Program-made: the position numbers and the translations under genes
The notes under the pieces: model-generated
Database searches by the model: none
Seen by the model: only the letters and a program-made list of their open reading frames with translations
What the model was told of the DNA's origin: nothing
Shown here: positions 22,661-32,444 of the stretch, one piece after another
Position numbering within the stretch: the first letter of the stretch is position 1
Layout: the number at the start of each line of letters is the position of its first letter
Origin: Merluccius polli
Taxonomy: Eukaryota; Chordata; Actinopteri; Gadiformes; Merlucciidae
NCBI GenBank assembly: GCA_030340625.1
Contig: JAOPHQ010002844.1
Location: 398,501 to 462,500, forward strand
Length of the DNA: 64,000 nt
Direction of reading: 5' to 3'

Positions 22661-24049
22661 CTTCACACACAATAACACACCATCAAACACTGGCCCTTAA
22701 CTGGTACTATGCTTTATATACTGTTACTTTACTGGTACTGTGTTGTACATACTGTTAATTTACTGATATTATGTTGTATATACTGTTACTTTGCTGGTAT
22801 TATGTTGTACAAACTGTTTGTTTACTGGTACTGTGTTGTACATACTGTTAGTTTACTGGTATTATGTTGTACATACTGTTACTTTACTGGTACTGTGTTG
22901 TACATACTGTTACTTTACAGGTATTGTGTTGTACATATTGTTACTTTACTTGTACTTTGTGGGACATAATGTTACTGATTCAGTAACAGTATTTAATTGT
23001 GCTGACCTGTTTTCTATGTGTTTAAGTTCCTCAGTCCACCTGTTTTCTTAACTCCTAGTTATTTACTGTGAATGTGTTATATTTTCTTCCTAAAATAAAA
23101 AGTAATTACCTGTTTATTTAATACTGGCCATCTATTGTCATCTTGGTACATCGGTGTACTTGCACATGTATTGTTATACCATTATGATACCTACATGTTA
23201 TCCACATCAACTTGAGAACTATGTAATCTCAAGCACCACTAAAGTTTCAGTTCAGAAAGTACATTCTCCTGACTAAAAATGCCCTTGACTGGCATGATAA
23301 TCATAGCCATGACAAAGTAGCGGCTGCTGTCATAATAAAGGTTTCAGAATTAAGAGGATTACCACTAATTCACCATCAACAATAGGACACTAAACATAAT
23401 TAAAGTGTTATCATTTTTAGAGAATTACAGAGAGGAGGTTTGGTGAAGAAAAAAAATAAAATTGATATGAAAACCTTGCTTTTGAAAAACTTGCATCCTC
23501 GCTTCAAAGTTAAATTATTAGGCACTGCATACAAATGATCCCTTCAAGTACTTATTAATCCTCTTAAAATGGACAATAATAATGAATCTTTAACCTTTTT
23601 GTTTTTCGGCAATGGCACTAGGAAGACTAAATATTAATTTGAGATCCACCGATCTGATGCTGATCATGTCTGTAATCCTGAAGGACAGAAGGAGATGGGA
23701 ATTTGCGTTGAGTTAATATTCAGGAGCTACACTAGTCCAGCATATGGTCTCTTTCCTCAGTTAAATCTGCACATTACATTCACAACAAACCTGACTAGAG
23801 TGTCTTTTGTCATACAACTAGCTTCTCATTTAATTTTAAAGTTGCCAACAACAGATGGTTCAATAACAATAGGTTATTGCACAACTGAAAATATACAACT
23901 TTCAATCGTTAGAGTCAAACAAACAACATATTGTTGTGGCATTAAAAAGTAAGATAGGACACCACAAAATAGTCTCTGAACCTCTAATATTGTTGTTCTA
24001 TCCCCCATCAAAGTCAAAGCCCCTCTTTCAAAATAAAAGTCCTCCTCAC
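22661..24049 (-). other. CNTNAP intron (1.4 kb)
   Basis: Mostly unremarkable, apart from the 31-bp minisatellite near its 3' end (22700-22975). Confidence 0.75.
22700..22975 (+). repeat. 31-bp minisatellite, ~9 copies
   Basis: Unit containing ACTGTTACTTTACTGGTACT and TGTTGTACAT, repeated with a 31-bp period and a few substitutions. It starts about 40 bases from the acceptor of the 22527-22660 exon, inside the intron. The leucine/tyrosine-rich ORFs across it are repeat translation. Confidence 0.93.
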
Positions 24050-24274
24050 CATGCTTGTTGATGAGCAGGGCCAGATGCTCTTTGTAGAAGGAGGAGACAT
24101 AGAAGAGTAGAGCGGGACTCTGCCTTGTCCTGAAGCTCAGAGAGATGTTTTCTCCCCGCAGTGTTACGTCGCTGTAAATAGAGGAGGACAGGGTGCTGGC
24201 ATTCCGGCTCTGCTCATACGGCTCCCTGAAGGAGTAGCGGGCTGATGTTGTAGACTTAAAGATGGCCGACACCT
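24050..24274 (-). CDS. cntnap5-like: CNTNAP exon: EGF2-LamG4 linker and start of LamG4
   Basis: 225 bp, phase 1 at both ends, encoding about 75 residues. EVSAIFKSTTSARYSF and ISLSFRTRQSPALLFYVSSF correspond to the first strands of LamG4, and KEHLALLINKH follows. The family pattern is (D/E)V-A-F---(S)-RY-F, then I-LSF-T-(Q/K)AP-(I/L)LLY-SSF. The acceptor is CCTCTCCAG and the donor GTGAGG. The first codon is completed by the last base of the exon at 51681, 27.4 kb upstream. Confidence 0.92.
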
Positions 24275-24866
24275 CTGGAGAGGAAAAGGATAAAATGTTG
24301 GAGTATATGAAAAGTGTGAGCTCAAGCTTAATTATCTTGATCAATCATAACTTTAAAGGTAAAAACTGGATATTCATCTAATACATTATCTAGCCTGTTT
24401 GCTTACATTGCAAATAGATATTAGAGATTATATCATTCTGAATTTCCCATCTGGGATGAATAAACTAACTCAGGTATCTCATCATCTTCAATGATGAGAT
24501 AGTGGTCTTTGTCCACCTGGAAACAATATCGCTGGGTAGGTGTGTACAACTTTGATGGAAGAGTGTCCCTGGGCGTAGTCAGGAGTCAGCAGCAGTAGTG
24601 ATGCACTCACAGCCTAATTAGTGAGGTAACAAAGTCCTTCTATCGGCCGACAGGAGAGAGGAGCAACGCTGCATGCCTTCTAATTATAAACACTGGCTTT
24701 AAGAGTGCTTTCAACCACAGAGTTGTTGCTGTGACACTCTAACAGGGCCCTACCAGGTGCTAAGCTGAACTTATTAACTATTAATAGCACGACACCTGCT
24801 TTACATTGCCCAAAAAAGTGGTTATGAGTGATGAGTCGCTTTAGAGACATCAAATAAACTTTTAAC

Positions 24867-24870
<4 letters not shown>

Positions 24871-24897
<27 letters not shown>

Positions 24898-24911
24898 CTT
24901 CTTCTTCTTCC
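24871..24911. repeat. (CTT)n microsatellite
   Basis: About 13 CTT units. Confidence 0.95.
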
Positions 24912-25228
24912 GACTCTCCTGATCTTCCCTGTAGCAGCTTAGAAGTTGTTTATGCTACGTGGGAACCGTGTCAGTGTGATTTGAAACGGAGCTGTGCCGG
25001 AGTGGGTTTAAGCGTTCAGCCCACACCACTGCTGCTATATGATGGGATGTGCAGCAATGAATCACCTGGAGTCAAATCAAATGGAGTAAGTGAGACGTAA
25101 TGGAGGTTCACTTGATGAATCTCCTGTAGGATGGCCAAGTGTCTGATGATGTCACTGATAACTGCACTTAAGAGTCATACACATGCAAGTATGATCTTTG
25201 CAAAACTTGAAAAGACTGCAGTGTGTCA

Positions 25229-25230
<2 letters not shown>

Positions 25231-25280
<50 letters not shown>
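25231..25280. repeat. (GT)n microsatellite
   Basis: Uninterrupted GT run of about 24 units. Confidence 0.95.
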
Positions 25281-25282
<2 letters not shown>

Positions 25283-25749
25283 GTATGCAGAAGGCCACCA
25301 TGTCAGCTGACTGGCTACAGTGTACATATACAGTATAGTATATCATATATCCTATATAATATCTTGTATATAGTGGTGGGACACATCCTCCTCAGTTTTG
25401 AGCATCACACACTTAATTTCCTGCATTCTGGTGAATTTGTATGCACCAATTTGTGCCTTTTCTGCATCAATTTATGGTGGAAATGTCTTTATTATGTAAA
25501 GGAAAACACAAAATTCAGGCACAATGCAAAATGGAATATAATACAGTAAGGCTCTCAGGCATTCTGCATTGCTTTCAAATATTCATTCTCCTTCAGATCA
25601 ACTTTTCTCATTTAATATTATCCCTGCTGAGTCAACACATACAGTATATAACCATGATTTACTCTTCTGTCATCTTTTGTGTCTGAAGTAACCTTTTTAA
25701 ATGTGCATTTGGCATCTATTCACGTCAATGATAAATTAATTAATTTTAA

Positions 25750-25990
25750 TTAATATATATATATCTGCACATGTGGTATACACAGTATACACAGTATATA
25801 ATGTATAGTATAAAGTATAGTCTATTGTGTATAGAATACAGTATGTAATGTATAGTATATTGTGTTACCTCAAAGGCAGAAGGCCCTGGTGTATAGTATA
25901 CAGTCTATAATGTATAGTATATAGTATACAATATATGATTTACAGTATACAGCATATCATGTATAGTATATATTATATAGTATATAGTAG
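25750..25990. repeat. Degenerate TATAGTATA-rich tandem array
   Basis: Irregular repetition of TATAGTATA, ACAGTATA and TATAATG words. The exon-end copy (25851-25893) sits inside it. The intronic flank of the real exon at 51681 contains a single TATAGTATATAGTG, so the array may have grown from a copy of that flank. Confidence 0.65.
25851..25893 (-). pseudogene. Vestigial copy of the EGF2 exon end, with donor site
   Basis: On the minus strand, TACACC-GGGCCTTCTGCC-(2-3 changes)-GAGGTAACAC, then ATATACTATAC. This matches the 3' end of the exon at 51681-51920, its donor GTAACAC and the adjacent intronic TATAGTATA. The match is about 43 bases with roughly five differences. The residues YTGAFCHR become YTRAFCL-. 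No complete exon is present. It is either a relic of a duplicated exon end or a local insertion. Confidence 0.6.
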
Positions 25991-26870
25991 GGGTTTCACA
26001 GAATAGTCGACTAGTCGACTATCAAAACCACTAGTCGACAATTTGTGCATCATTGTAGTCATCATTATTTTTTTACGTTATGCCATGTTAAATAAACAGA
26101 ATTTAAGGTATTTAGAGTAAGAAATACTCCCACTATCCCTGCAAGAAAGGGATAGTGGGAGTGGGGTCTTTATTTCTGAAGCAGTTCAATTTGTTAAAAG
26201 CAAAACTACAATATCACGTAGGATTGCTGCAAATAGGTGGTTTGAACATTGTGCAAAGTTTTGATGAAATTGCATGGCAGGATTAGCGCTTTTCACCCGA
26301 AGAGAAAACACACAGGCGCTATTGTGGGTAACAATCGCCAGAAAAGGAAAAAACATCACTGCCTGTTCTATTCATGTTAATAAAATTACCAACCCTTTAT
26401 TGTTAGTAGGTAGAGCTTTTTGGTATCTGGTGGCCTTGTTTAAACATTGAAATAGCTGCTAAATAGCCTACGTTCATTATTAAAACCCTTCTTTATTAAA
26501 AAATAATTAACCATTAGCAGTATTTTCATGTCACCTTTTAGTATTGGCTCAGCTCGCTTGGAACCTCGACGGAGATGATACCAAAAAAAGTACCAGGTAC
26601 CAGCCTGGTACTAGTACCAACCTGGTGCTACCAGCTACTATCCACAACTTTTACTAATGGAAAACCAATCCAAGCAAGTAGAGTCGAGTCGAGCAGGTAC
26701 CATGTGGCAGATCCCTGCACGGGTCTGATTTTCAAGACCCGCACCCGCCCCGCGACGTGCCATACCGTACCCGCCCGCCACCCGCACATATGGCCAATTA
26801 GTTGCGCAACCCGACCCTACACGTCAACACAAGATCTGCGGCCTGACCCAGAACCGCATATCCTATAATA
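25985..26870. mobile_element. Diverged DNA-transposon repeats (Ac-type end; GGTACC family, copy 2)
   Basis: The left end TAGGGGTTTCACAGAATAGT is followed by TCGACTAGTCGACTA, a common teleost hAT-type terminus. From about 26120 the sequence shares inverted blocks with the 15.9-kb copy (TTCACCCGAAGAGAAAACAC; GTAGGTAGAGCTTTTTGGTA). From about 26530 to 26720 it matches, inverted, the 60.65-kb copy (ACCTCG-CGGAG; TTTTACTAATGGAAA-CC). 26715-26850 is a CCCGCACCCG-rich segment of unknown family. No transposase. Confidence 0.5.
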
Positions 26871-28195
26871 ACCATGTGCAGTGGAAATATCTCATAGTGA
26901 TAATGTGACAGTGATCAACCGCGTATTTGGCTCAAAAAGCATGGGATGGAATCATTTCAAGCGCTGTTTAAATAATTTGGTTTGGCTTAATCAAGTAGGC
27001 CTACGTTTAAAGTGATCATTTTGGGCCATTTCATACATGCAAAATTAAGATAATATATTTTAAAACAAATTCAGGAAATACAATTTAAATTCATATTTTT
27101 TGCTTATTCTCATAATATTGAGCAGCACATCTCCACAGTTAACATGGCGCAGACAGAGCCGACACACAAAGCAGAGGTAATGTGTTTCGTTGTTAAATAA
27201 GAACATTTTATGAATTTTAGCCTAAGTTTGTTTGAAACTCTCTGCTACCAGTTCGGCATTGCCTAGTCGACGTTTATTTTGATAGTAATGCATTGCAACA
27301 TTGTTACCCCCGTTTGACAGCTGATTTTGTATGCATTTTGTCAATAAAATGCAGTAAAAGAAAAACCGTCTGTTTCATTGAATTATATTCACGTAATAAA
27401 TGTACACAATACACATCAATTAGATGGTCATCCACCAAAAATAAAAAAAAAATAAAAACTGGACTTCAGTTACATCATTAAAAACGTTCTAAAATTGTTA
27501 TGCCACAATCGCATGCAGTCAATTAGATCACACCAGTGTTATGTACGCGCACGCATCAGAAGGTTAACTAAAAAGATGAGGTTTTAGCTTTGATTTAAAA
27601 AGAGACGTTTATTTCAGCATTCAGTCCGCCAAGCAAAACAATACAGAACTGAACACGTTCAGCACATCACTTTGTTAATGACACTTTTAACAGAATGATA
27701 TCTGTTAGTCATTATGGCTGAGGCGAGGACAAACAGTAGGCCTATACCTAACGTTAATGACAATTTTTAACCGACTGATATCTTTACAGTCAGGTGGGCT
27801 AACGCCATGTTCAACCCATTCAGTGTGTCTTTAGATTACTATGCAGAAAAATAATGTCATCCACTGTCCCTGGTTTCAATTGGCTTCTCCTCTCTTGGAT
27901 TTACTAGCGCCCTTGAGTAGACGCTGGTAGACGCTTCGCTCTTCGCTCTCCGCTCTTACTTTCTTACTTTTCTTTTTTTTCCCATTGTAATCTTATCCTT
28001 TTGCTACAAAATGTATGGAAAGCGGGTCCTGGATACTTCTAAATCACTGGGAGCTTAATTTATGAAAGTATCTGAAGGCTACCACTATTATTTAAACACT
28101 TTTTACTTTGTGAGTGTGGCCTATCAGCAGCATAAGCCTGCACTATACTGACTGGGTTTGTGGAGCTCAGCTAAGCTAAGCTAATTAGCAACAAG

Positions 28196-29674
28196 ATGCC
28201 TCCCTTTTCCACGGATGACTACTACAAACTTCTCCAGAAGATAGCAGTACTGGAGACAAAGATTCTGCGACTCGAAGTCAACGTGGAGGTAAATGGTCAA
28301 TATGGGAATGAAACCACTCTACCGATGACCCAAATCAGTGGAAAGGAGCAGGCTAACAGACAAATGCTTTGTGCAAAGCCAAAGCATAATTCATGTAAAG
28401 ATAAATCACCTCCCTCAGATATGGGAAGACGATTAACAGGCAGAACCCAGCACCTGGAGACTTGTGATGATACTGAGTGGCCTGCACTGCCGTCACACAG
28501 GAGGGTCTCTTCAACCCCAGTACCAAGGAGAAAACAGCCGTGGAATGTGGCTAAAACAAAAAGTAAGAGCAAACCGACCAAAGACACAGGGATTCTACTA
28601 GAGAACAGATTTGCTCCACTTTTACAAGACCCTGACTCCCCAAAAGAAAGGTCATCTTCCAGCACCGGAGAAAGGTATGAGGCTAAATCATATACTAAAA
28701 GGCTGCAGAAAGAGCTAACCACTGGGCCTCAAACGCTGATAGTGGGTGACGGAGCTGTGAATAAGACAAAACACTTTTTCAGCAAAAACACCAAAGTACT
28801 TTGTTTTACCAATGATATGGTGTCCGATATCTCAGAGAAAATTCTGGAAATCACTGCTGAGCATCCGACAGTGAAATCTCTCGTCATTCACACAGGAGCA
28901 CTTGATGTTGTCAAGCAACAATCAGAGGTATTGAAACGGGATTTTAATGATCTGCTGAACAAAGTTAGATGTCTGAATACTGAGGTGTTTATCAGTGGAC
29001 CTCTACCAACAGTTCGGCGAGGAGACGAGAGATTCAGCAGGCTGTTGATGCTAAACAGATGGCTCAAAGATACGTGTGCTGCTCAATCAGTGAACTTTAT
29101 TGACAATTTCAACATTTTTTGGGAACGCAGACACCTCTTTGAGGGAGATGGATTTTGCCTAAACAAGTCAGGAGTACAGCTGTTAAGCTACAACATTTTT
29201 GATTTTTTGCGTCGGTCACCAGCAGCCCCTGCCAAGGACAAGAGGCGAGACAATCCAAAACAACAGATAAGACAGCCTTCTGGACAAAAACTGCTACCGC
29301 CTGAGATAAGGAGTGACCATGAAGGACCGCACACCGAGAGAGAGGTTTTAACGTCATCATCCTTACCCCAACACGAGGAGCTTCCCCCAGCCCCAACAAC
29401 CCAACATGAGGAGTCTCCCCCAGCCCCAACAGCCCAACAAGTGGAGTCTCCCTCAGCCCCACCAGGAGACTCCCAACTTTCACCCACTGTGACCCCATCC
29501 AGCCTTTCATTGTCTCCACGCAGTCCGGATTCCCCATTCCCCCATTTTCTGGATTTCCAACTCACACCACGCCCAAATCCCATTTTTTCTCCCCTAAATC
29601 CCCCTCCTCGTCCAGCCCCACGTCACAGAGCCCCCCCACCTCCTCTGACTCAGATAATCTGTGAGTCGGACTGA
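28196..29674 (+). CDS. L2-type LINE ORF1: SGNH-esterase-like protein
   Basis: Intact 492-codon ORF. Residues 1-45 look coiled-coil-like (KLLQKIAVLETKILRLE). Residues about 180-340 resemble the SGNH/GDSL esterase domain found in ORF1 of CR1/L2 LINEs: TLIVGDGAV where block I is normally GDS, then VKSLVIHTGALDV, EVFISGPLPTV, and DGFCLNKSGVQLLSYNI where the family has D-x-x-H-(L/P)N. So the catalytic serine position reads glycine and the catalytic histidine reads cysteine, suggesting loss of hydrolase activity. The C-terminal 130 residues are proline- and serine-rich, with PQHEE-PPAPT repeats. ORF1 proteins bind RNA or otherwise help the element move. The family call is from motif pattern only. 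Confidence 0.8.
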   Translation: MPPFSTDDYYKLLQKIAVLETKILRLEVNVEVNGQYGNETTLPMTQISGKEQANRQMLCAKPKHNSCKDKSPPSDMGRRLTGRTQHLETCDDTEWPALPSHRRVSSTPVPRRKQPWNVAKTKSKSKPTKDTGILLENRFAPLLQDPDSPKERSSSSTGERYEAKSYTKRLQKELTTGPQTLIVGDGAVNKTKHFFSKNTKVLCFTNDMVSDISEKILEITAEHPTVKSLVIHTGALDVVKQQSEVLKRDFNDLLNKVRCLNTEVFISGPLPTVRRGDERFSRLLMLNRWLKDTCAAQSVNFIDNFNIFWERRHLFEGDGFCLNKSGVQLLSYNIFDFLRRSPAAPAKDKRRDNPKQQIRQPSGQKLLPPEIRSDHEGPHTEREVLTSSSLPQHEELPPAPTTQHEESPPAPTAQQVESPSAPPGDSQLSPTVTPSSLSLSPRSPDSPFPHFLDFQLTPRPNPIFSPLNPPPRPAPRHRAPPPPLTQIICESD

Positions 29675-29777
29675 TACGTGCCGGGTCCAGGCTGCAATAC
29701 TGATACCAATAATGTTCTCCCCCAGGAAAAGTCAGGGCCCTATGGAGTTCAGATAGCCTTCTCAATCCCTGTGATGA

Positions 29778-30335
29778 CAGGTAACAGAAGAATGGTTAAA
29801 CTGGTGAGAAATAAAAAGGGTAAATCTGCCAATTTATTAAGTATAGCATGTCAACCTCGAAATATACCAGTGTCACCTGCTATCTCCACAAGATTAGCTC
29901 TACTCAATATCAGATCACTAGTCAACAAATCACTGTTAGTTAATGACGTCATTATGACCTATGATCTAGATTTTTTACTTCTTAGTGAAACATGGCTGAC
30001 TGAAGGTAGCTGTTGTGCTATTCTCAATGAGGCAGCACCAACAAATTTCAGTTTTATGAACAAGTGTCGAACTGGTAAGAAAGGCAGGGGAGTTGCTGCC
30101 ATCTTTAAATCTGTATTTCAGTGCAAGGAAATTACGTTAGGTGATTTTAGCTCTTTTGAATATCTGTTTTTTACTAAAAGGTGATCCAAAAGTCTTTTTT
30201 TTAATCATTTATAGACCTCCAAGATACTCAGGAAAATTCATTGATGAGTTTGCTGAACTGCTGTCAGTTATCTGCATTGATTACAACTTTTTTATCATAA
30301 CAGGGGATTTTAACATTCATGTAGACAATAACATG
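29778..30335 (+). pseudogene. L2-type LINE ORF2, endonuclease part 1 (frameshifted)
   Basis: Apurinic-endonuclease-like domain of ORF2: ALLNIRSLVNKS, LDFLLLSETWL (catalytic glutamate), IYRPPRYSGKF, and TGDFNIHVDNN (catalytic D and N). The reading frame changes near 30165-30180. The segment then stops at the LTR element inserted after GACAG at 30336-30340. The start codon of ORF2 is uncertain; the ATG at 29774 (MTGNRRM) is a candidate. Confidence 0.85.
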
Positions 30336-30340
30336 GACAG

Positions 30341-31865
30341 TGTTACGCCCCCTGGTGGCTCGGAGTAGGACGCAACATAAGGTTTGGGCAAGTGAGGGTG
30401 CAGTCACACAAAATCCAAGACAAAAGGTGAATTCAATATAAAGTATTTATTTAAAAAAAAAAAAAAAAAGCAACACAGGGATCAACAAGGACTGTCAGTG
30501 GCACCAAAGAAAAGAACACAACAAAACCCACACCCCCATTGACAGGTGCTTTGCACCCAAAAAGTACAGTGGGTGGTGCTCACTCTAACCTAGGGTATTA
30601 ACAACAGGTAAACCTACGTGTATGAAATATGTAAACCCCAGGGTATGTTACCTGTCCTTATTGACCCTGTGCACACAACAAAAGAATTAACAAAGGCAAA
30701 GACAAAACTAAAGTAGGCTGCTAACAACTAAAGTACTGAGGTTTAAACAAGTGTGTAATAACTAAAGACAATACAATAAACCAACAAAGAAACCAAGCAC
30801 TCGCAAGCACTCGCAACCACTAGTAAACACTAGCAAATACACTCCCAAAAACAAGCCAACAGAGCTCAACCAAAGCTCTGCCACAGCTCAAACCAAAGCA
30901 CTCCCCCTTGACAAACAAACACAGGACTATTTAAAGGGGAATGGTTGATGGGAGATCTGGAACAGGTGTGGTGATTTGGTGAATGGGACCAGGTGTGCAC
31001 ATCTGAGAATTTGGAGAATGAAAACAGGAGGAGGAGACAGAACAACAACACAAACATACTACACAAAACAGAACCCTATGGGGCAATTGCTCTGCCGCTA
31101 CGTTAGCCACTTTTTAGAGTTTAACACGGTTTTAAACTCGTCAGTGACGCAAGAAGTCACGTGACGTCTTAAGCTCCATTGCTGTGTCGTATGTACCTGT
31201 GGTTTAACCTGCAGCTGCGTTTTACCTTGATCTCAATTGCTGTGTCTTCAGAGAAATTCACATCAGACACTAGGGGCGTATTTTGTGCGTGTTAGTCTAG
31301 TCTCCAAACGGACATGGTTTTAGAGGAGACTAAACCAGTTTGCAGGATGAAACAACGCTCCATTATAACCGACACACACAGAATTAGTTTTATTAATTAT
31401 TATTAGTAGTATTAATAATAATGTATGATACATTTACACTTATTACGCCAGATAGGCCTTCAGTACAATAACAATATTGGACATAGTCGATATGGAATGA
31501 GCAGTGATATTTCACGGCTCGCGGGGCTCAGGTCTCGGTCGTGCGTCCGCTCAGCAATAGCATTACGCGCTTCAACTTTCAAGCGCTTCCATAAATTCTT
31601 TAAATGTGCCGCTGCTCGGTCTTCTGCTGGAAGATCTACTGTTACATGTGTTTGAGAGATCATCCCAAACAGACTTTCTTCGGAGCGTGGTGGTGGTGTC
31701 TTTCCTCTTCCACCGTATCCACAACACCTCGAATGCAGTACAATAAATATAACTTCTGCTCCTCGTTATAGTTCTCTATCCGAGACATGTTCATCGTGTC
31801 AGGGGGGTATGCAGCAACAATTTTGGCGCCCCCCATAAACATTACGTGGTGCGCGGTTGTTGACG

Positions 31866-31898
<33 letters not shown>

Positions 31899-32426
31899 GG
31901 GGGGGGTGCTGCGCGATCGGGGGCGCCCCCCTGGTACGGCGCGATTGTTGAGGGGGGGGAGAAGTAATCGATTGATTGACGTAGGTGAGGGCAGATTCAG
32001 ATTCCAGACTCAGATTTCCACAAAAAGTAGGCTAGACTATTTCATAATATATTTAACATTATTTGCGTTTTATTATATTATAGTTCACTTTACATTCCCA
32101 TTAACTTTTTGTTGGTAATTATAGCACAAAATGCATCCAACATTAAGTTAAGACTGCATCTGCTGGAGTATAACGGGAAATCAGAGTACTTCCGGTTTAA
32201 CACGAGTTTTACTACGAATCAGCTGAACCTGTGTCGGTCAGTACACAGCAATCAGGTTTAACTTCGTGCGCAGCTGCGTGTTAAACTCCAAAACCTCCGG
32301 TTTACGGAGTACGGTTTTAAACCGCAGCGCAGCTAACGCAATGCTAACTGACAGAGCAATTGCCCCAATACATGTAGGCTTATACCATGTATAACATATA
32401 AGACATACAGAACACTGTACGTAACA
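30341..32426 (-). repeat. 3' LTR of the Gmr1-type element (contains a nested insertion)
   Basis: Starts TGTTACGCCCCCTGGTGG and ends CTGTACGTAACA. It matches 37081-37878 except for the insertion 31080-32366. It also lacks an 8-bp segment, has an A-run expansion near 30452 and shows a few small indels. The adjacent TGGGGGGGGAG (minus strand, 32427-32437) is the polypurine tract. Confidence 0.93.
31080..32366. mobile_element. DNA transposon inside the LTR, PIF/Harbinger-like with Myb-type remnant
   Basis: GGGGCAATTGCTCTG at 31080-31094 is exactly inverted at 32352-32366. The other LTR copy lacks these 1287 bp, which proves the insertion. On the minus strand, about 31840-31460 reads NYNEEQKLYLLYC, then HLKNLWKRLKVEARNAIAE. 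This resembles the Myb/SANT-like DNA-binding partner of PIF/Harbinger transposons and is broken by a frame change near 31660. A GT/G run lies at about 31868-31906. No transposase is seen. The target duplication is unclear. Confidence 0.75.
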
Positions 32427-32444
32427 CTCCCCCCCCATAAAGAG

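Noticed and set aside
22194..22670. 158-codon ORF with an HTHT repeat
   Set aside because: Its first 45 codons are a real CNTNAP exon; the rest is read-through into a (CA)n intron.
25223..25686. Plus-strand ORFs near 25.4 kb
   Set aside because: No recognisable domain, partly microsatellite-encoded, no splice or start context.
29109..29583. Minus-strand glycine-rich ORFs opposite LINE ORF1
   Set aside because: Shadow of the proline-rich C-terminus of the plus-strand ORF1.
28196..29674. Host gene with an esterase fold
   Set aside because: Directly followed by LINE endonuclease and RT on the same strand; an SGNH-like ORF1 is usual for CR1/L2 elements.
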